Assembly (NCBI GenBank): GCA_036924285.1
Contig: JAYKYS010000005.1
Span: 29,548,001-29,612,000 of the forward strand
Direction: 5' to 3'
DNA: 64,000 nt
Source: Asterella californica
Lineage: Eukaryota; Streptophyta; Marchantiopsida; Marchantiales; Aytoniaceae
The position numbers and the translations under genes are program-made. Positions 13,309-25,342 of this stretch are shown piece after piece. Under the pieces are notes generated by a model. It searched no databases. It was not told the DNA's origin and saw only the letters and a program-made list of their open reading frames with translations. Numbering within the stretch: the stretch's first letter is position 1; every line of letters starts with the position of its first letter.

Positions 13309-13700
13309 TCTTATCCACACTTTCGAGATAGCATTGTCACGGCGAGGTTGAAGTAACATTCTCTAGAAACCAGTCTTCCGCTTATTATGTTGAATTCTGC
13401 TAAATTGTTAATCGATTCGCGGAATAACGCCGTAATTATTTCACATAATGGCCGCAAACAAAGGTCCGATTGTTTTCCGGCCGTGAAAGTTAACCCTCCA
13501 TCAAACTCAAGAGTGGTAATAGCTTTACTGGGGTGGTCAGGGAAAACAAATCTAAAAAAGAGAACGGGGAAAGGAATTTAGTGTGGGGTCATGGATGATG
13601 GAACTCTCCTTCCTGGGAGACTCGATACTACTCGAATGGCGGCAGTGTCGCGGCACTCTTCCACTGATGCCTAGCGCGGCGTGAAATGACTTTGGCTCGA

Positions 13701-14046
13701 CACGTGGGAAACGCTCCAAGTTTGTTGGTGCTTTCCAATTGTCTCACGCAACACCCGGCGAGTTCAAAATGATTAGCGGCGAAGAGGGATCCTGCGAGAT
13801 GAGCACCAAAGTGCTGGGTCCAGACGTGTTTGCCTAATTATAAGCAAAACTGTTTGTCTCTCTGTACAACCACCTCCACGGTCAAGATCGCGTGATTACG
13901 GAGATCCAACGGTGCAGGTTGGACGGCTTAGGCTCCGGTCCATCGTCACTAGGCGTTTTCTCTTGACATTCTCTCGTGTGACTCACTGGTTGGTGACGTG
14001 GCAGGATGTCAGTCTTGCTGGATGGTGGGCGGGCACCGCTTACGTG
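13701..14046 (+). promoter_or_regulatory. Candidate proline dehydrogenase promoter boxes
   Basis: Three ACGTG-core elements lie upstream of the gene: a palindromic G-box CACGTG at 13701-13706, TGACGTGGCA at 13994-14003 and TACGTGGGT at 14041-14049. An ACTCAC box sits at 13981, close to the ACTCAT element through which S1-group bZIP factors activate ProDH in Arabidopsis (established knowledge). The boxes are read directly, but their function here is inferred. A weak TATA-like TTTTAAAAA follows at about 14105, leaving a pyrimidine- and GT-rich leader of about 300 bp. Confidence 0.4.
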
Positions 14047-14420
14047 GGTGAAGAGCTGAGCTGGAGAGGACGAGCTCCACCTCTGCTGGCGCTTGGGTCC
14101 TCGCTTTTAAAAATTGGGCAGCTGTCGTATCGTTGGAGTGCCTGTGCTAGTTTTCGTCCTGGCGCCTGATGAATTTAGACCTTCGCTTCCCTCAATTGTT
14201 CGTGAGAGCTCAGAGCTATTTTTGGTCCAGAGACGCGTGTGGATTTCCGCCCGGTTGAAAGTTTGGACCCGCAAAAAGATTTCTCTTCTAGACGTGCTCG
14301 AATTCCTTATCGTCTGCTCGTTTGTTGTGTGGCTTCTGCGTCTGGTGGACTTGGGTTTGGGGTGTTGTGCTTCAAGAGCGTGTTGTATCTGATTCTGGAA
14401 CTCGAGATCTCTGAGGTTTA

Positions 14421-17400
14421 ATGGCATGGCCGCATTGTCGCGCTCTTAGTTCTCGGTTCTTGAAACGTTTGGCAGTGGGAGAAAGTTATGAAATTCGAGG
14501 CGGAGTTAGAACCTGGAAATGGGACCGTCACAGTGGTGGAAAATTGACGTGCTGGAATTCGCCCGGAAGAGCTGGAAGAAGTGTAGCTACCGGTAGCGGT
14601 AAAGCTGAAGACGGTGTTGTTGGAAGAGACAGGGAACTCGGGGTCAAGGTCGGTGTTCTTGTTCATGGATGTGAAGAAAATCTCCTGCGGCTGGACTGGA
14701 ATTCCAGTCGAGTTGTTGCTACGGCCTCTGGCGTCGTTGCGTCACTAAACTATGATCAACGACGGTATGGCGGCGTCAGATTCTTGCACACTTCGGCCGT
14801 GGCTGATGCCCCGGAGCCCACGACCGCTGATATTGCGTCGACGCACCACCAGCTCGAAGCTGTGGAGACGATACAGCATGTGGAGGACGATGTGCTGCAG
14901 ATGGAGAATGGAGCTCGTCTTTACTCTGGCATGAAAACGAACGAGCTTCTTGCCACGCTATTCAACCTTCACATGGTATCGTTGGAGCCCATAGTGGATT
15001 TGAGCTTGAAGGTTCTAACATCTCCACTCATGAAGTCTCGTATCGTGTCAGCTCCCGTCTTTTGGGCCGTTAAGCAGACGGCATATTCTCACTTCTGTGC
15101 TGGTGAGAATGCCACCGAGGCCGCTGTAACCTTGAATAGGATGTGGGAATTGGGTCTCAGAGGCATTTTTGACTACAGTCTGGAGGATGCTGAGGACAAC
15201 AAGGCCTGCGATCATAACTCTGCGGGATTTCTAAGCACCATTCATCACACCCGTTCTCTTCCAGAAGGATCAGTGAGTTACCATCTCTTTTAGCAAGTAA
15301 TCAGTATCTAGTCTTTTATCCTGAGCAAATATATGTGTGTCTGCAGATGTTTGCCGAATTTCGGTATGGTTTTTGTTCCCAGAAACTAGAAACGGCAAAC
15401 TCTGTCTTGAATCTTCCTTGGTTCTCTTGGCCAGTCCTTTAACGTTTCTTAAAGTCCCGTGGTGCAACTGTTACATAAGTTGCCTGCATTTCTCCGGCAG
15501 ACTAAGTGTTCCTCATAACCAATATTTCTCTTTCCTTTCTCCAAAACTTTCTCGGGAGTCTAGAGGCCTAGGCGGAAATGGATAAAATTTGGACATTCCG
15601 TAATCTGTAGCAAAACCAGACACTTTTCTTGAAAATATTCTTCAGTAGAATCGAAACTCGTTCAGATGTGCAAAAGTGAATCCAATCCTTCCTCGTACTT
15701 GTAAAGGAAGACAATAGAATATTGTAAGTTCTATGTATGGGTATGCGCCTAACCTGATTCAGCTGCCATTCTTGTCGCGTTGGGCAGGTGAGCCATGCTT
15801 GCGTCAAGATCTCTGCAATTTGCCCCATTAGCCTCCTTGAGCGAGTCAGTGATCTCTTACGGTGGCAACACAAGAATCCAGAATTCGAGCTGTCGTGGAG
15901 AGAAGATGGGTTGCCGGTTCTGGCTGGTGATAGTCCCACTTATCAGACCCAGAAAGCGCCAGACGGGTTGAGCTTAGAGGAAGAGACGGATTTGCTGAGA
16001 TCTCAAGAACGTTTGATGCAGTTATGTGAAGCTTGCGCTGCACGCAACTTGCCTCTTCTAGTAGATGCCGAGTACTCAGCAATTCAACCCGCCATTGACT
16101 ACATGACTTACAAAGCTATATTTGAGTTTAACAAGGGCGTTGGCCCCGGGACATCTCCTATTGTTTATAATACTTTACAGACCTATCTGAAAGATGCTCC
16201 CTCTCGACTGGCTCTGGCCTTGGCAGAGTGCTCTAAACGCAATGTGTCTCTGGCGTTGAAAGTCGTTAGAGGAGCTTACATCACAAGAGAAAAAGCTTTA
16301 GCTGCGTCTGTTCAGGCTTCTTCTCCGATCCATAACACTATCGAGGACACCCACAGGTGCTACGATTCTTGTGTCTCTGTCATGCTGGACCGCATAGCTT
16401 CCCAAGATTCTGCGGCTCTCATGCTTGCCACTCACAATGTTGATTCTGGTAGGTGTACCAACATTCCGAATCGTATCATCCAGGTTTATTTTACCTTATC
16501 TGGGCAAACAAGGGGATTGCCATTTCTAGCTCATCCTGTCTTGTGCCTGCTGCATCCTATCCTCATTGGCATGTCAACTCGGATCACTCTTGGCCCTGTT
16601 TATCCTCCGCCTCTGTCTTTCTTATCCGATAGGAAATTTTCTGTAGGCTAGCATATAACTGATCCTTTTAGGTTTGTCGGGGTTGTTGAACTGTTTACCA
16701 CCCAAACAGAAGCAGTCTTTCGGGTTTTTTCAGGAAGCAAAGAAATCAAGGATGCATATTGGTGACGAGCTTTGGCTGATGCGGTGTGGCGTTTCAGGTA
16801 GATTTGCAGCGAAAAAGATAATGGAGTTGGGACTCAACAAGAAAGATCCACGAGTACACTTCGCCCAACTTAAGGGCATGTCTGATAGCCTGTCACTGGC
16901 ATTAGCACGAGGGGGATTTAATGTAAGCAAGTACCTGCCGTTTGGCCCAGTCGCGCATGTCATCCCCTATCTCGTCCGGAGAGCTGATGAAAACCGAGGA
17001 CTCCTTGGAAACACCCAGGCAGATCGCCAACGCATAAGGTATGTATTTGTGGATGGTGAGGAAGACGATCCATTTCTAGTACATGGCAGTCAGCAACTGG
17101 GACCGTAACCATTTATCGAGGATAATCTCTGTCATATTTTCCAGGGATGGTCGATTGAATCCTCAACGGAGTCGACGGTTTAGAATTCCTGGACTCTGGC
17201 AAGCTTAATTACGTGTTCAATGCGCAGAGTGTAAACCCAGGTTGCTGATTTCTGTTACAGCGACAAAGAAAACCGATGATTCACTTGCGATGATTCAGCA
17301 ACCTGTTTTCCGGTTCTCATGGTTGTGTGTATGTTATGCTTGAATGCGTATCCAGGAAAACTGACAGCTACTCTTTGTATGTGACCAAAGGGCGGAGCTT

Positions 17401-17463
17401 GTGCGCAGACTGGCTGGTGCGGCTGGTTTCAAGGAAGGATCTCTAACTGCTGCAGGTAAATAG
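14421..17463 (+). CDS. ProDH: Proline dehydrogenase, mitochondrial (four exons)
   Basis: FAD-dependent oxidation of L-proline to delta-1-pyrroline-5-carboxylate, feeding electrons to the mitochondrial chain; first step of proline catabolism. Proposed exons are 14421-15272, 15788-16448, 16798-17038 and 17391-17463. All introns are GT-AG with junction phases 0, 1 and 2, giving 608 residues plus TAG. The start codon opens a basic, acid-free leader (ALSSRFLKRL) typical of a transit peptide. Conserved blocks in order: VDAE at 376-379, LKVVRGAY at 441-448, THNVDSG at 499-505, QLKGMSD at 528-534, YLPFGP at 550-555 and the proline-binding RRADEN at 565-570. The protein is about 100 residues longer than Arabidopsis ProDH (about 500), mostly before residue 200, where the sequence is poorly conserved. 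No stop or frameshift is seen in the exons. Expression is probably under bZIP-type boxes upstream. Confidence 0.93.
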
Positions 17464-18170
17464 GAGGACCGATGATTACATGGTCGAGCACCCTGAACCA
17501 GACATGAGCACGTCTCAGCGACTTGAGTTGTGTGTGAGTTGATGGTACAGCGACGTTAACTAGACTGAACATGAGCACATCCCAGGGACTCGAGGTGTTT
17601 CCTCAGTGTACTACGAACAAGCACGGGAGGCGCGCGAGGCCACCAAAGCTGCCACAGTCAATGCCGGATTCAGTCAATGTTGTTACTATGAGCCAGCACA
17701 GGGAGAGGTACAGTGCCGCCACAGCTACCACTGTCCATGCCAGATTCAGGCAATGTGACATCACTAAGAACTGACACTTGCGGACGCACAGAGCCACCAC
17801 AGCTACTGGCAGTGCCATATTCCAGCAGTGTTGTTAACGTGAACCAGCAATGGATGCCGTATCCATGCAATTTTGTCTCTGTGAACCAGCACTGGAGAGG
17901 CACAAGGCCACCGCTGCTACCACAGGCAGGAGTGTTGTAAATGTGGGGCTGCAGTTGCTGGTGTACAATCTTTCGTACTACGCAACGCGACCCGTGGTTT
18001 CTTGCTCTCGAACACACGAGAATATGATCCCACTGAATGTTCCAACCGGAAATGCCTTCAGCGGTGAATGTGCAGGCGGCTCTAAGGATGCCCGACTGAT
18101 CACTGTAAACAGTGTAAATAGGATGATACTGATATGTGCAGAGCAATTGCCGGCCATTTGCAGTCTGTGA
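17464..18170 (+). repeat. Imperfect tandem repeat downstream of ProDH
   Basis: Units starting GCC(A/G)CCA-AGCT-CCAC occur at 17639, 17715, 17793 and 17907, a period of 76-78 bp followed by one longer unit. The array ends near 17945. Some units translate to a PPQLP-SMPDSGNV-like peptide, but the units change frame relative to each other, so a continuous repeat protein is not supported. The array may sit in the ProDH 3' untranslated region or just beyond it. The flanks up to 18170 hold no other gene I recognise. Confidence 0.55.
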
Positions 18171-19072
18171 ATACTAGGATTCTCCGTAGTCTCTCGGAAT
18201 TGAAAGATAAGCCTGGACATAGCACGGGGGCTCACCTACAATTGTGTATGTTGTTATCGAGGCAAACTGCGCAGGTAGTCTGGCTGAATAGCTGAATAGC
18301 ACTGGAACCTTCTGCAAGGAGTTACTTCATGCGAGTACCAACAGCGAGACGTTCAAACTTATGGTGTACCTCCGATGAATATTCCAAATTACCATGTTGA
18401 GTTACTTTTGTCTACTTCTATACTTAGTTCACCCATGCAAGCAGGGCGCGGGGTTAATGGTGTGCAATTCTTTTCTTTTCAGCCCGAGAAGGCCAGCCGC
18501 CAGAGAAAGATACACAGGCCTCACCATAACCAGACCACTGGCCAATGGTGTGCAATCCTTAGTTACATCTTCTATAATACTTAGCACTTCGAAACATCAC
18601 ACGATTATTGACGAATCTAGAGGAACTTGCGCCAGAGTTTCTTCTTTTGGTATTTCCTCTATTTTCAAGACCTTTTACTCCTTTCCGTCACACAGTTCAG
18701 AATTACAAATGTTGGTGATTTTTGAGGGGCGCTGTATACTTTGTTATATTTTGAAGGACGATAGACTTTGAGGATTTTATGGTAGAGAGCTGCTGTAAAC
18801 CCTTGGTGACTGGAGTCGCTAATGCGTATTTCATGCACCAGAGTGCTTGAAGAGTGACACAGATGAAAATCACGATAGACCCCAATGCCATGTATGCCCC
18901 AGGGGCACAAAGTGAGAACTTGAAGCAACTCTTACGGATGGCATTGAGAACCTGATTACTGCCTCGAAACTTGCGCTTCACACAAGCCACGCATTGATGA
19001 CGTGTTCGTCTTGCATATTTACATGCGGAGGCAGACGAAGGAGCTCGTGCGGGAGGACCACTAACACCCACC
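18171..19072. other. Unassigned region with one minus-strand ORF
   Basis: A 135-codon minus-strand frame (18703-19110) has a Cys/Arg-rich part (C-KYARRTRHQCVACVKRKF) followed by one strongly hydrophobic stretch (MALGSIVIFICVTLQALW). That could be a small single-pass membrane protein or an exon of one. No family is recognised, its start region overlaps the next repeat, and there is no supporting neighbour, so it is not called as a gene. Confidence 0.3.
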
Positions 19073-19465
19073 CCAAGAACAAGACAAGACTTAGATGGTC
19101 GGATAGTCATCAGTAGACCTCGGTCCCAGCTCGGTTTGAGTCGAACCGAATCGCAAAACCGCAGTTACTTACCTAGCACGAAGCACTCCACGAGGGCATA
19201 TCAAGTATATTTTTTTGGAAAAACTTGTTTCGATAATTTTTTTTCGATTAGCTAGTAAAAATACAAAAACAAAGCGGTTTTAGTTCTAGCAACTGCAGTT
19301 CTGTTTGGTTAAGGTTGTTTCATCCACCCAAGAACAAGACAAGAACAAGATGGTCGGATAGTTGTCAGTAGACCTCGACCCCAGTTCGGTTTGACGAAAC
19401 AAATCGTAAAATAACATTTCAAAGCGGTTTTGGTTCCAGCAACTAGGATTGGTTTGGTTTCTTCT
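19073..19465 (+). repeat. Direct duplication, second copy with internal deletion
   Basis: A block starting CCAAGAACAAGACAAGA and running through ATGGTCGGATAGT-GTCAGTAGACCTCG is present at 19073-19158 and 19328-19413 (offset 255 bp). A following block (AAAGCGGTTTT-GTTC-AGCAACT) is at 19271 and 19421 (offset 150 bp). The second copy has therefore lost about 105 bp between the two blocks. No coding function is visible. Confidence 0.6.
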
Positions 19466-19753
19466 CCTTCTCTCCTCTCTGTTTATTCTCTTTTTCCTGT
19501 TTTATTTACTATTTCTACCTGGTCTATTGTATTCCGATAGTAGATCGACAACAGTTTATGATGCTAGCTACATGAGCTGTACTCACGATCTTCATATGTA
19601 CTAGAGTGATTTGACCATTTGGGTTAGCGTCATAAACTGTATTTTTCAACATTGAGAGTAGTCTAGTTTTATTCACATCGATATATATATAAGCTAGTTA
19701 CGAGATCTTCATCTTCTATTCTCATTTGGATTTGGATAAGATCATTTGGACTA

Positions 19754-20360
19754 TTGCATTTATACTGTTTGAGGGAAAAAAGAGGACTTTGTTATGGAGA
19801 TTACTTTCACACGAGCGGCTTGAGAGTGAAGAAAACAGTACTTCAACACTTGGGACAGAAGGAGGTTGACGTCCAGCAGTCACTAAAAAAGAGGATTACT
19901 GTTCTAGAGATAGACTTAGAGGCACAACGTCAACGTACGAAGGAGATGGAGTGCTTGGTTCTTCTGGGACAGAAGCAAGCAATAGCAGCATACTGGCGCA
20001 GAGTTGATCATGATCAGCAAAGAGAGGTAATCGATAATCTATCTAAAGAGTATGTTGACACGTCACGTGAAGGAGCATGTACAACTCAAGAGAAAGAGAG
20101 GGTTGGAGAGTCTACTGCAGTCTTCTTTTGAACCCACTAAAAAGAAGATTAAGGAGGTGATGAGCAGATCAGAAGATTCAAACCGATTGTTAAAGGACTC
20201 TCTGCTCTACATTTTCAAGCTTCAGGAGGACATCATGATCAAGGTAGAAAAGAGAGACCCTCCTCTACCCTTTGACCCCCTATGGAGCAAGAGGAGTCAT
20301 CTGCTGATGACCAAGAGGATGCACCTGGTCCTACACCCCTCTATAGTGAATCAGAGATAG
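19754..20360 (+). pseudogene. Unidentified coiled-coil ORF, frameshifted
   Basis: Two overlapping plus-strand frames, 19754-20131 and 20052-20360, look like one reading frame split by a single shift near 20060-20100. The first holds a charged helix with heptad-like spacing (QSLKKRITVLEIDLEAQRQRTKEMECL). The second continues with Lys/Glu-rich helix (KKKIKEVMSRSEDSNRLLK) and a Pro-rich tail. No enzymatic or nucleic-acid-binding motif is visible. Proteins of this type often belong to retrotransposon accessory ORFs, but nothing here proves that. Confidence 0.3.
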
Positions 20361-23300
20361 CGCCAAGAGATATGACCATTAGAGTCAACTCCTTCTGATC
20401 TTCTTTCGCCCACAGGAACATCAGATCAAGTTGTGGATGTGGTTTAGAGGTCGACATGTCGGATGCTAGCATATTAGAGGTCAGCGTCAATCGTAAATTA
20501 TAGATGGCAAATCGTCTAGATTAGACTTTTATTTACTATTTTTAGTGATTATTATTTTGAAGCACCACCAGATAAGTCAAGAAGGTGACTCGGATTACTT
20601 TTCTATATTTTAGTTCAGATTTTACATCTTGCGATGTCTTTTCTTGACCTTTAGTGGTTAGAGGTGGTGTCCCTAAGGTGACTGTGTGTGCTTGGATGTT
20701 ATAAGGGTTTACTTGTCATGTGCATCTTTTCTGATCTGTTAGGTACTATCGCTACTTGCTAGCTAGTTCTAGGAGAGAGTATGAGGATCTCGGAGTAGCC
20801 AGAGGAAGGAGTCAGACGTGGATTACAACTCTTCTGTGTAGTGTTGAGTTTATCCTCCTCCGTAGTGGATTTTCTACCTGCAGGTCTTTTGTGGATCTTC
20901 ATGCATATCTTTGAGTAATCTATGGGTTTGCTTGGAAGTCAGCTATGTGTGCATACGGTCGAGGGTGTGCTAACCATGCAAGGCACAGAGAGAGAGCAAG
21001 GAGGAGTTGAGAATCTGTGCTAAGTACAAGAGTGTTAAGCCAACATTCTGTTCAACCAAAAGGAGTAGCAGGTGCAGGAACAGATTACTAGGAGGAAATG
21101 CATCTGCTTGAGAGGATTGTCACACACTTAGAGTCTTGATCTTCCACCTGTTGTTGCATCATGGATTGACTCTTACTTGAAAATCATATTTTGAGGTTTT
21201 ATATTTTTGCTCCAAAGACTTTCATGGGAAAAGTGACCTTTTGATCTATTTTGGATCTCGACTTTCATTGCACCAAGTAATAGAACTCGTTGTTAGCTTC
21301 TCATGGACACTTCATCTACTTCATTTGGACGCTTAATGACAAAACTATGAGGTTTGAAAGATGACAAAATCAAGCTAGGTCTTAACTTATCAATGTTGTC
21401 TAGTATTTGCGGTTCCTAGCGCTATACTAAGGATGCAAGGGGGCTGCTTGGTCATGATCTGGGCAAAACTCATGTACTATGAACTGACGTAAAGGAGCAG
21501 CTTAAGGGCTCGCTTATATCTGCGGCCTATGCAGATGGTTTGGGAGATAAGGAGGTCCAACGCAAGTGCACAAGATGTCATAAGGTTCAGATCTGTGTAG
21601 GCTACGCACTGGTTAAGATGGTTTGTGAAGAGACGGATGGCAATGTGTATTCTAGGAGAAATTGAGATGTAGAGAAAAAGATTTGGAGTGTTTCAATGAC
21701 ATACGAAAGAGAGTTGGACCGTTCTTGGCTTGAATTGTGCGATACTAGTGCAAAGTTTTTTGTTAGCAAAGGGGCGTTTCTCTTGCTTTGAGCTACATTT
21801 CGGTAGTTTTGGGTCTAAGTTGAGATTCAGAGACTTGTTTTAGGAGGTTGGTTGTAGATTGCAGACCACTCAGATCTATTTCTCAGTTTTGTGTTCTTAG
21901 AGAAAAAGAAACGAGAGTATATATAAAGTGAGAGCTGGTATATCTTGTGAAGCTTGTTCTCGTGGTTGTTTCTCTCTTTCTTGTCTCTGTTCAGCACGAT
22001 ATCTCCACAGCTAGGAACCTCATGTTTTCCTAGACAACATTCACGTAAAATCTGATACGATACCGCGCAGCAAGGAGAGTGAGCCATCAATTAGTATACA
22101 TGAGAATCATTGGGTGTCAACAGAGAAGTCTATTGCCTCATCATCATGGAAGTCTATCATTCTGATGTACATAGAGAAGTAGCAAGTAGTCTAGGAGAGA
22201 GGAATGACGGTGAGGAGTTCTTGAGAAGTGAAAATGCAGTACGGGCTTCACATGTCACACTAGGAGTCAATGGTAGAAAACATACGCCTTACAAAGATCA
22301 ATTTTTGTACCCAGCATGGAACTGATGACATATTTTTCTGAATGAGGAAGGTGCTCGTGACACCTACTGAACTTAGGTATATAGTGTATAGAGACAGATC
22401 TCACATTAAGAGTGGAGGTCGACACTAGGAGGTCAGCATCTGGAGGTTAACGTCTAAGAAGCTGACATATCAAAAGTCAACATCTACTTTTCGTTGAAGA
22501 GATTCTGAGTCAATTTTCCAATGAGATCTGGTTACTGAGTAGCTTAGAAGGGCTCTGTGACAAAGGGCTGCTTGTACAATAGTTTTGTGGGTTTTGGTTG
22601 TGTTTAAGGAGAGAACTATGAGTTTGACATCCAAAATAGAATTATGATCAGTTTTTACTCCAAGGTACAACAATTTGGCTCTAGTTCTCTTGAGGAAGTT
22701 ATCTTTTGTACAACTAATGATGTAAAGAGACAAACCTTGTGCTTTATAACAGCAAGTAATGTTCGCCGTCAACAACCAATGAATTTCATGAGTCGACAAA
22801 GAGATTGCGATGAGGATTTGGTTGAGAGGCTACAAAATGATAACAAGAGGTTGGAGCTGAAAGTTGCTGCAATGACAACGAATAATCATTGGGAGAGTTA
22901 TTCAAAGTTCATACCAAACCAGTGGTATCAATATCGGTCATCCACATTTGCTCATCAAGTTCAGTGACATGAATGTCATAGTCACAGATCGTCATATGGA
23001 TACTTATCCTCTAGACGTAAAAGAGTGAGAAAAATCCAAGTAGGTATGAAGACGTACCTGGGAGCAACATACAACAAGTCGATTGAAAGAGATGTTGTCT
23101 AATTTGTTGTTGTCACATAAGATTCCTCCCAATCATGACACTTGGAACTTGCAACTATGCGTATAACCTGAACTTTTTTTGGACGCATGCATCACGAAGA
23201 AGAAGATGGGCATGTTGCAAAACAACTTTTATGGATAGAATGTAGAAATTCTTTTGTACAAAATTTCAACTTGAGAGTTGGGCCGTGATAGATCTTAACA

Positions 23301-23680
23301 CTGGAGAGCGGATCCAAGACGTTCAACCCAAGCCGACTAAAGAAGACTCAGAAGATGATGATAGACGTCAAAACGAGATGGAGATAATATACAAATCTTG
23401 CTTTAATAAGAGCTTGAGACAAGAAGTGCACTCTCAACTATGTATATGGCAAGATGCTTTTGGACGGACAGGAGCTGACAAAGGGATATATGAAGTCTCC
23501 CATGTTGACAGAAAAAGTAGCTTGTGATGAGAAGCACAATGAGATTCGCGACATACTTCGTGCAAATGGAGACTGGTATGGTTTCGGTGAGTTAGAGGTG
23601 GTAAGAATGGTGGAGGTGTTTGACTCTTATGTCAATGCAAATGAAGGTCCAAACTATATACTAATTCGAACATAATCCAG
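20361..23680 (+). other. Decayed protein-like frames, no assignable gene
   Basis: A short phrase of the type GGAGGTCGACAT-GAGGTCAGC recurs near 20446-20495 and 22412-22480 and may mark the ends of an old insertion of about 2 kb. Plus-strand frames at 22644-22967, 23285-23527 and 23454-23675 have a protein-like, acidic composition (for example DEKHNEIRDILRANGDWYGF in the last). They shift frame and contain stops. I recognise no domain in them. Confidence 0.3.
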
Positions 23681-23881
23681 AAAGCAAACACACAGATGCT
23701 TCCGTAACCATAACTGACAGAACTTGGTATCAAATAAATATTAATTAATGAAAAAAAATTATGTTTTCTAACTATTTAACTATACAAACAAAAAGTAAAC
23801 TGAATATAATAATAAAATAAGGAAACAAAGTTTATGTCAAAAAACGAAATTTAATAGTGTAATATATACCCGTGATGACCA

Positions 23882-24085
23882 TTAGCTTGTTGATCATGAC
23901 AACCCTATCCATCTGCAACTGCAGCGACGTGAGTTCAAGTCCTCTTTCCGAGAGGGTTCAATCCATGCAAGGGCAACATTGTTCGTTGTAGAAAGCCTAA
24001 CGTGAAAAGAAACCTAAATAAACGCGTTAGTGGACTAGCCCGCTTATTATTTGAATAAAAGAAATATATATATATATATATATGT
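23882..24085 (+). repeat. SINE-like tRNA-type head with TA-rich tail
   Basis: TTAGCTTGTTGA (23882-23893) resembles a polymerase III A box and GAGTTCAAGTCC (23931-23942) a B box, spaced about 49 bp, the arrangement of tRNA-derived SINE heads. The segment then runs to a short (TA)n tract at about 24063-24083. A related head (TAGCTTGTTGG...GGGTTGAATCC) lies on the minus strand at 41867-41919. The tail, the pol III boxes and a second copy support a SINE; target duplications were not established. Confidence 0.45.
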
Positions 24086-24650
24086 GGCGAGCATGATGTT
24101 AGTTTTCACGCTTCCGGGGCATCCATGTGATCACGACATGATCCAAGACTCTAAGAGCATTCACGTCGCAGCAAGACGTACGTCAAGTTGACGTACGTTT
24201 AACACTAAAGACAAAATTAACAAGAATGTTTGCAGCTCACCATGTGTGCACTTCAATCTACATTTCTTTGACGTACTCAGAGTTTCGAGTAAAAGGTCTA
24301 TAGCAGTTCTCATTGAAGAACCGGACCTATCATAATACGTCTATAATCTTCGCACTGCTTATAGAGAGAGTTCCGTTGACCTGGACACAATGAGTTAAGC
24401 TATGTAGAGTTGTTCTAAAATAGATCATTTATGTCTTGATTGAACAAAATATAATTTTTAAAAGCTATTATTGTATTTAAAATATTAAAATATATTTACG
24501 ATGATTTCACAATATATTCTGTTTTTAACTACTAAAATAAAACAGTATGTCAATATTAGAACAGTCACGTGGTTCATGAAGAACTTTGAGATCAGATTTA
24601 CTTCGATTAGTATTATCTTAAAATATATTAATTATTATGTAACTCTACTA
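24086..24650. other. No gene recognised
   Basis: AT-rich intergenic DNA with a short palindromic phrase (ACGTACGTCAAGTTGACGTACGT) near 24177-24199. No coding or RNA motif is seen. Confidence 0.4.
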
Positions 24651-25342
24651 CTTGATGGGGTCTTTCCATCCGTTTGTTATTCATTTGCGTCCCGCTTCCT
24701 CTGTAACTCTACTTGTTACAGATGATAATACCCCATGATACGTGAGCAATCAACCGTTGTTTGTAATACTAATCATATGTGTCCCTAAAAACCGTAGGCT
24801 TTAGTGTTGCATGTTTGCTGCGTTAGGTAGCTTGTGGACAAATGCCTCAACCGAAGTTTGGACGCCAGTGAGAAGCTGGAAGCGGTGATTCGACAGTGGA
24901 CTCTGGAGAATAACACGAACATAGTCAGTGGCAAGAAAAATGGATGTAGAAGGAAACCTATGAACGACTGGTTGCTCCGAAGACGGCCTTTTTTTATCGT
25001 TGCCTCCGGATTCAGCAGTAAAATACTTGCGGTTAGTGAGCATGCGAGATGCTTGGCAGTGCGTTGGTTCCAGCAACAGCACCAAGAGTAAAAAAGAAGG
25101 AGCAGATAAGCTTGTTGTCAGGGGGTTAAGGACTTGGAAAAGAGCAAGCAGTACAGAGGACAAGGAAGCTCCATGTTGAACTCTGTGGATTAGACTCGCG
25201 AGTTCGGGCCGGAGGTCTGCTACTGCAGTCCGAAAGATATTGCGAGCTGGGCAACGCAGAAAGATATATAACATGTAGATCACAAGAAAAAAAATGAAAC
25301 GCGACCCAATGAATAGCAAATGGATGGGAAGACCCCATCAAG
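24651..25342. repeat. Element bounded by about 48-bp inverted repeats
   Basis: The left arm at 24651-24700 (CTTGATGGGGTCTT-CCATC...) and the right arm at 25296-25342 are inverted copies with about 80 percent identity by eye. A third copy of the same arm, unpaired, is at 38449-38499. Between the arms lies a 172-codon minus-strand frame (24801-25319) with a hydrophobic N-terminus and no recognised domain. Its first codons overlap the right arm. This could be a foldback transposon or two 3' ends of a retroposon in opposite orientation. Confidence 0.45.

Noticed and set aside
16449..16797. Read-through of the exon 2 frame to 16651 as an alternative ProDH C-terminus
   Set aside because: The frame after 16448 loses all similarity to the family, whereas splicing at 16448/16798 restores the conserved HNVDSG-RFAA junction.
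18703..19110. Minus-strand 135-codon ORF as a small membrane protein gene
   Set aside because: It has a single hydrophobic stretch and no family motif, splice context or neighbour to support it.
24063..24083. (TA)n microsatellite
   Set aside because: Ordinary simple repeat; used only as the possible tail of the SINE-like element.
24801..25319. 172-codon minus-strand ORF as a host gene
   Set aside because: It lies between inverted repeat arms, starts within one of them, and has no domain motif, so it is treated as part of the repeat element.
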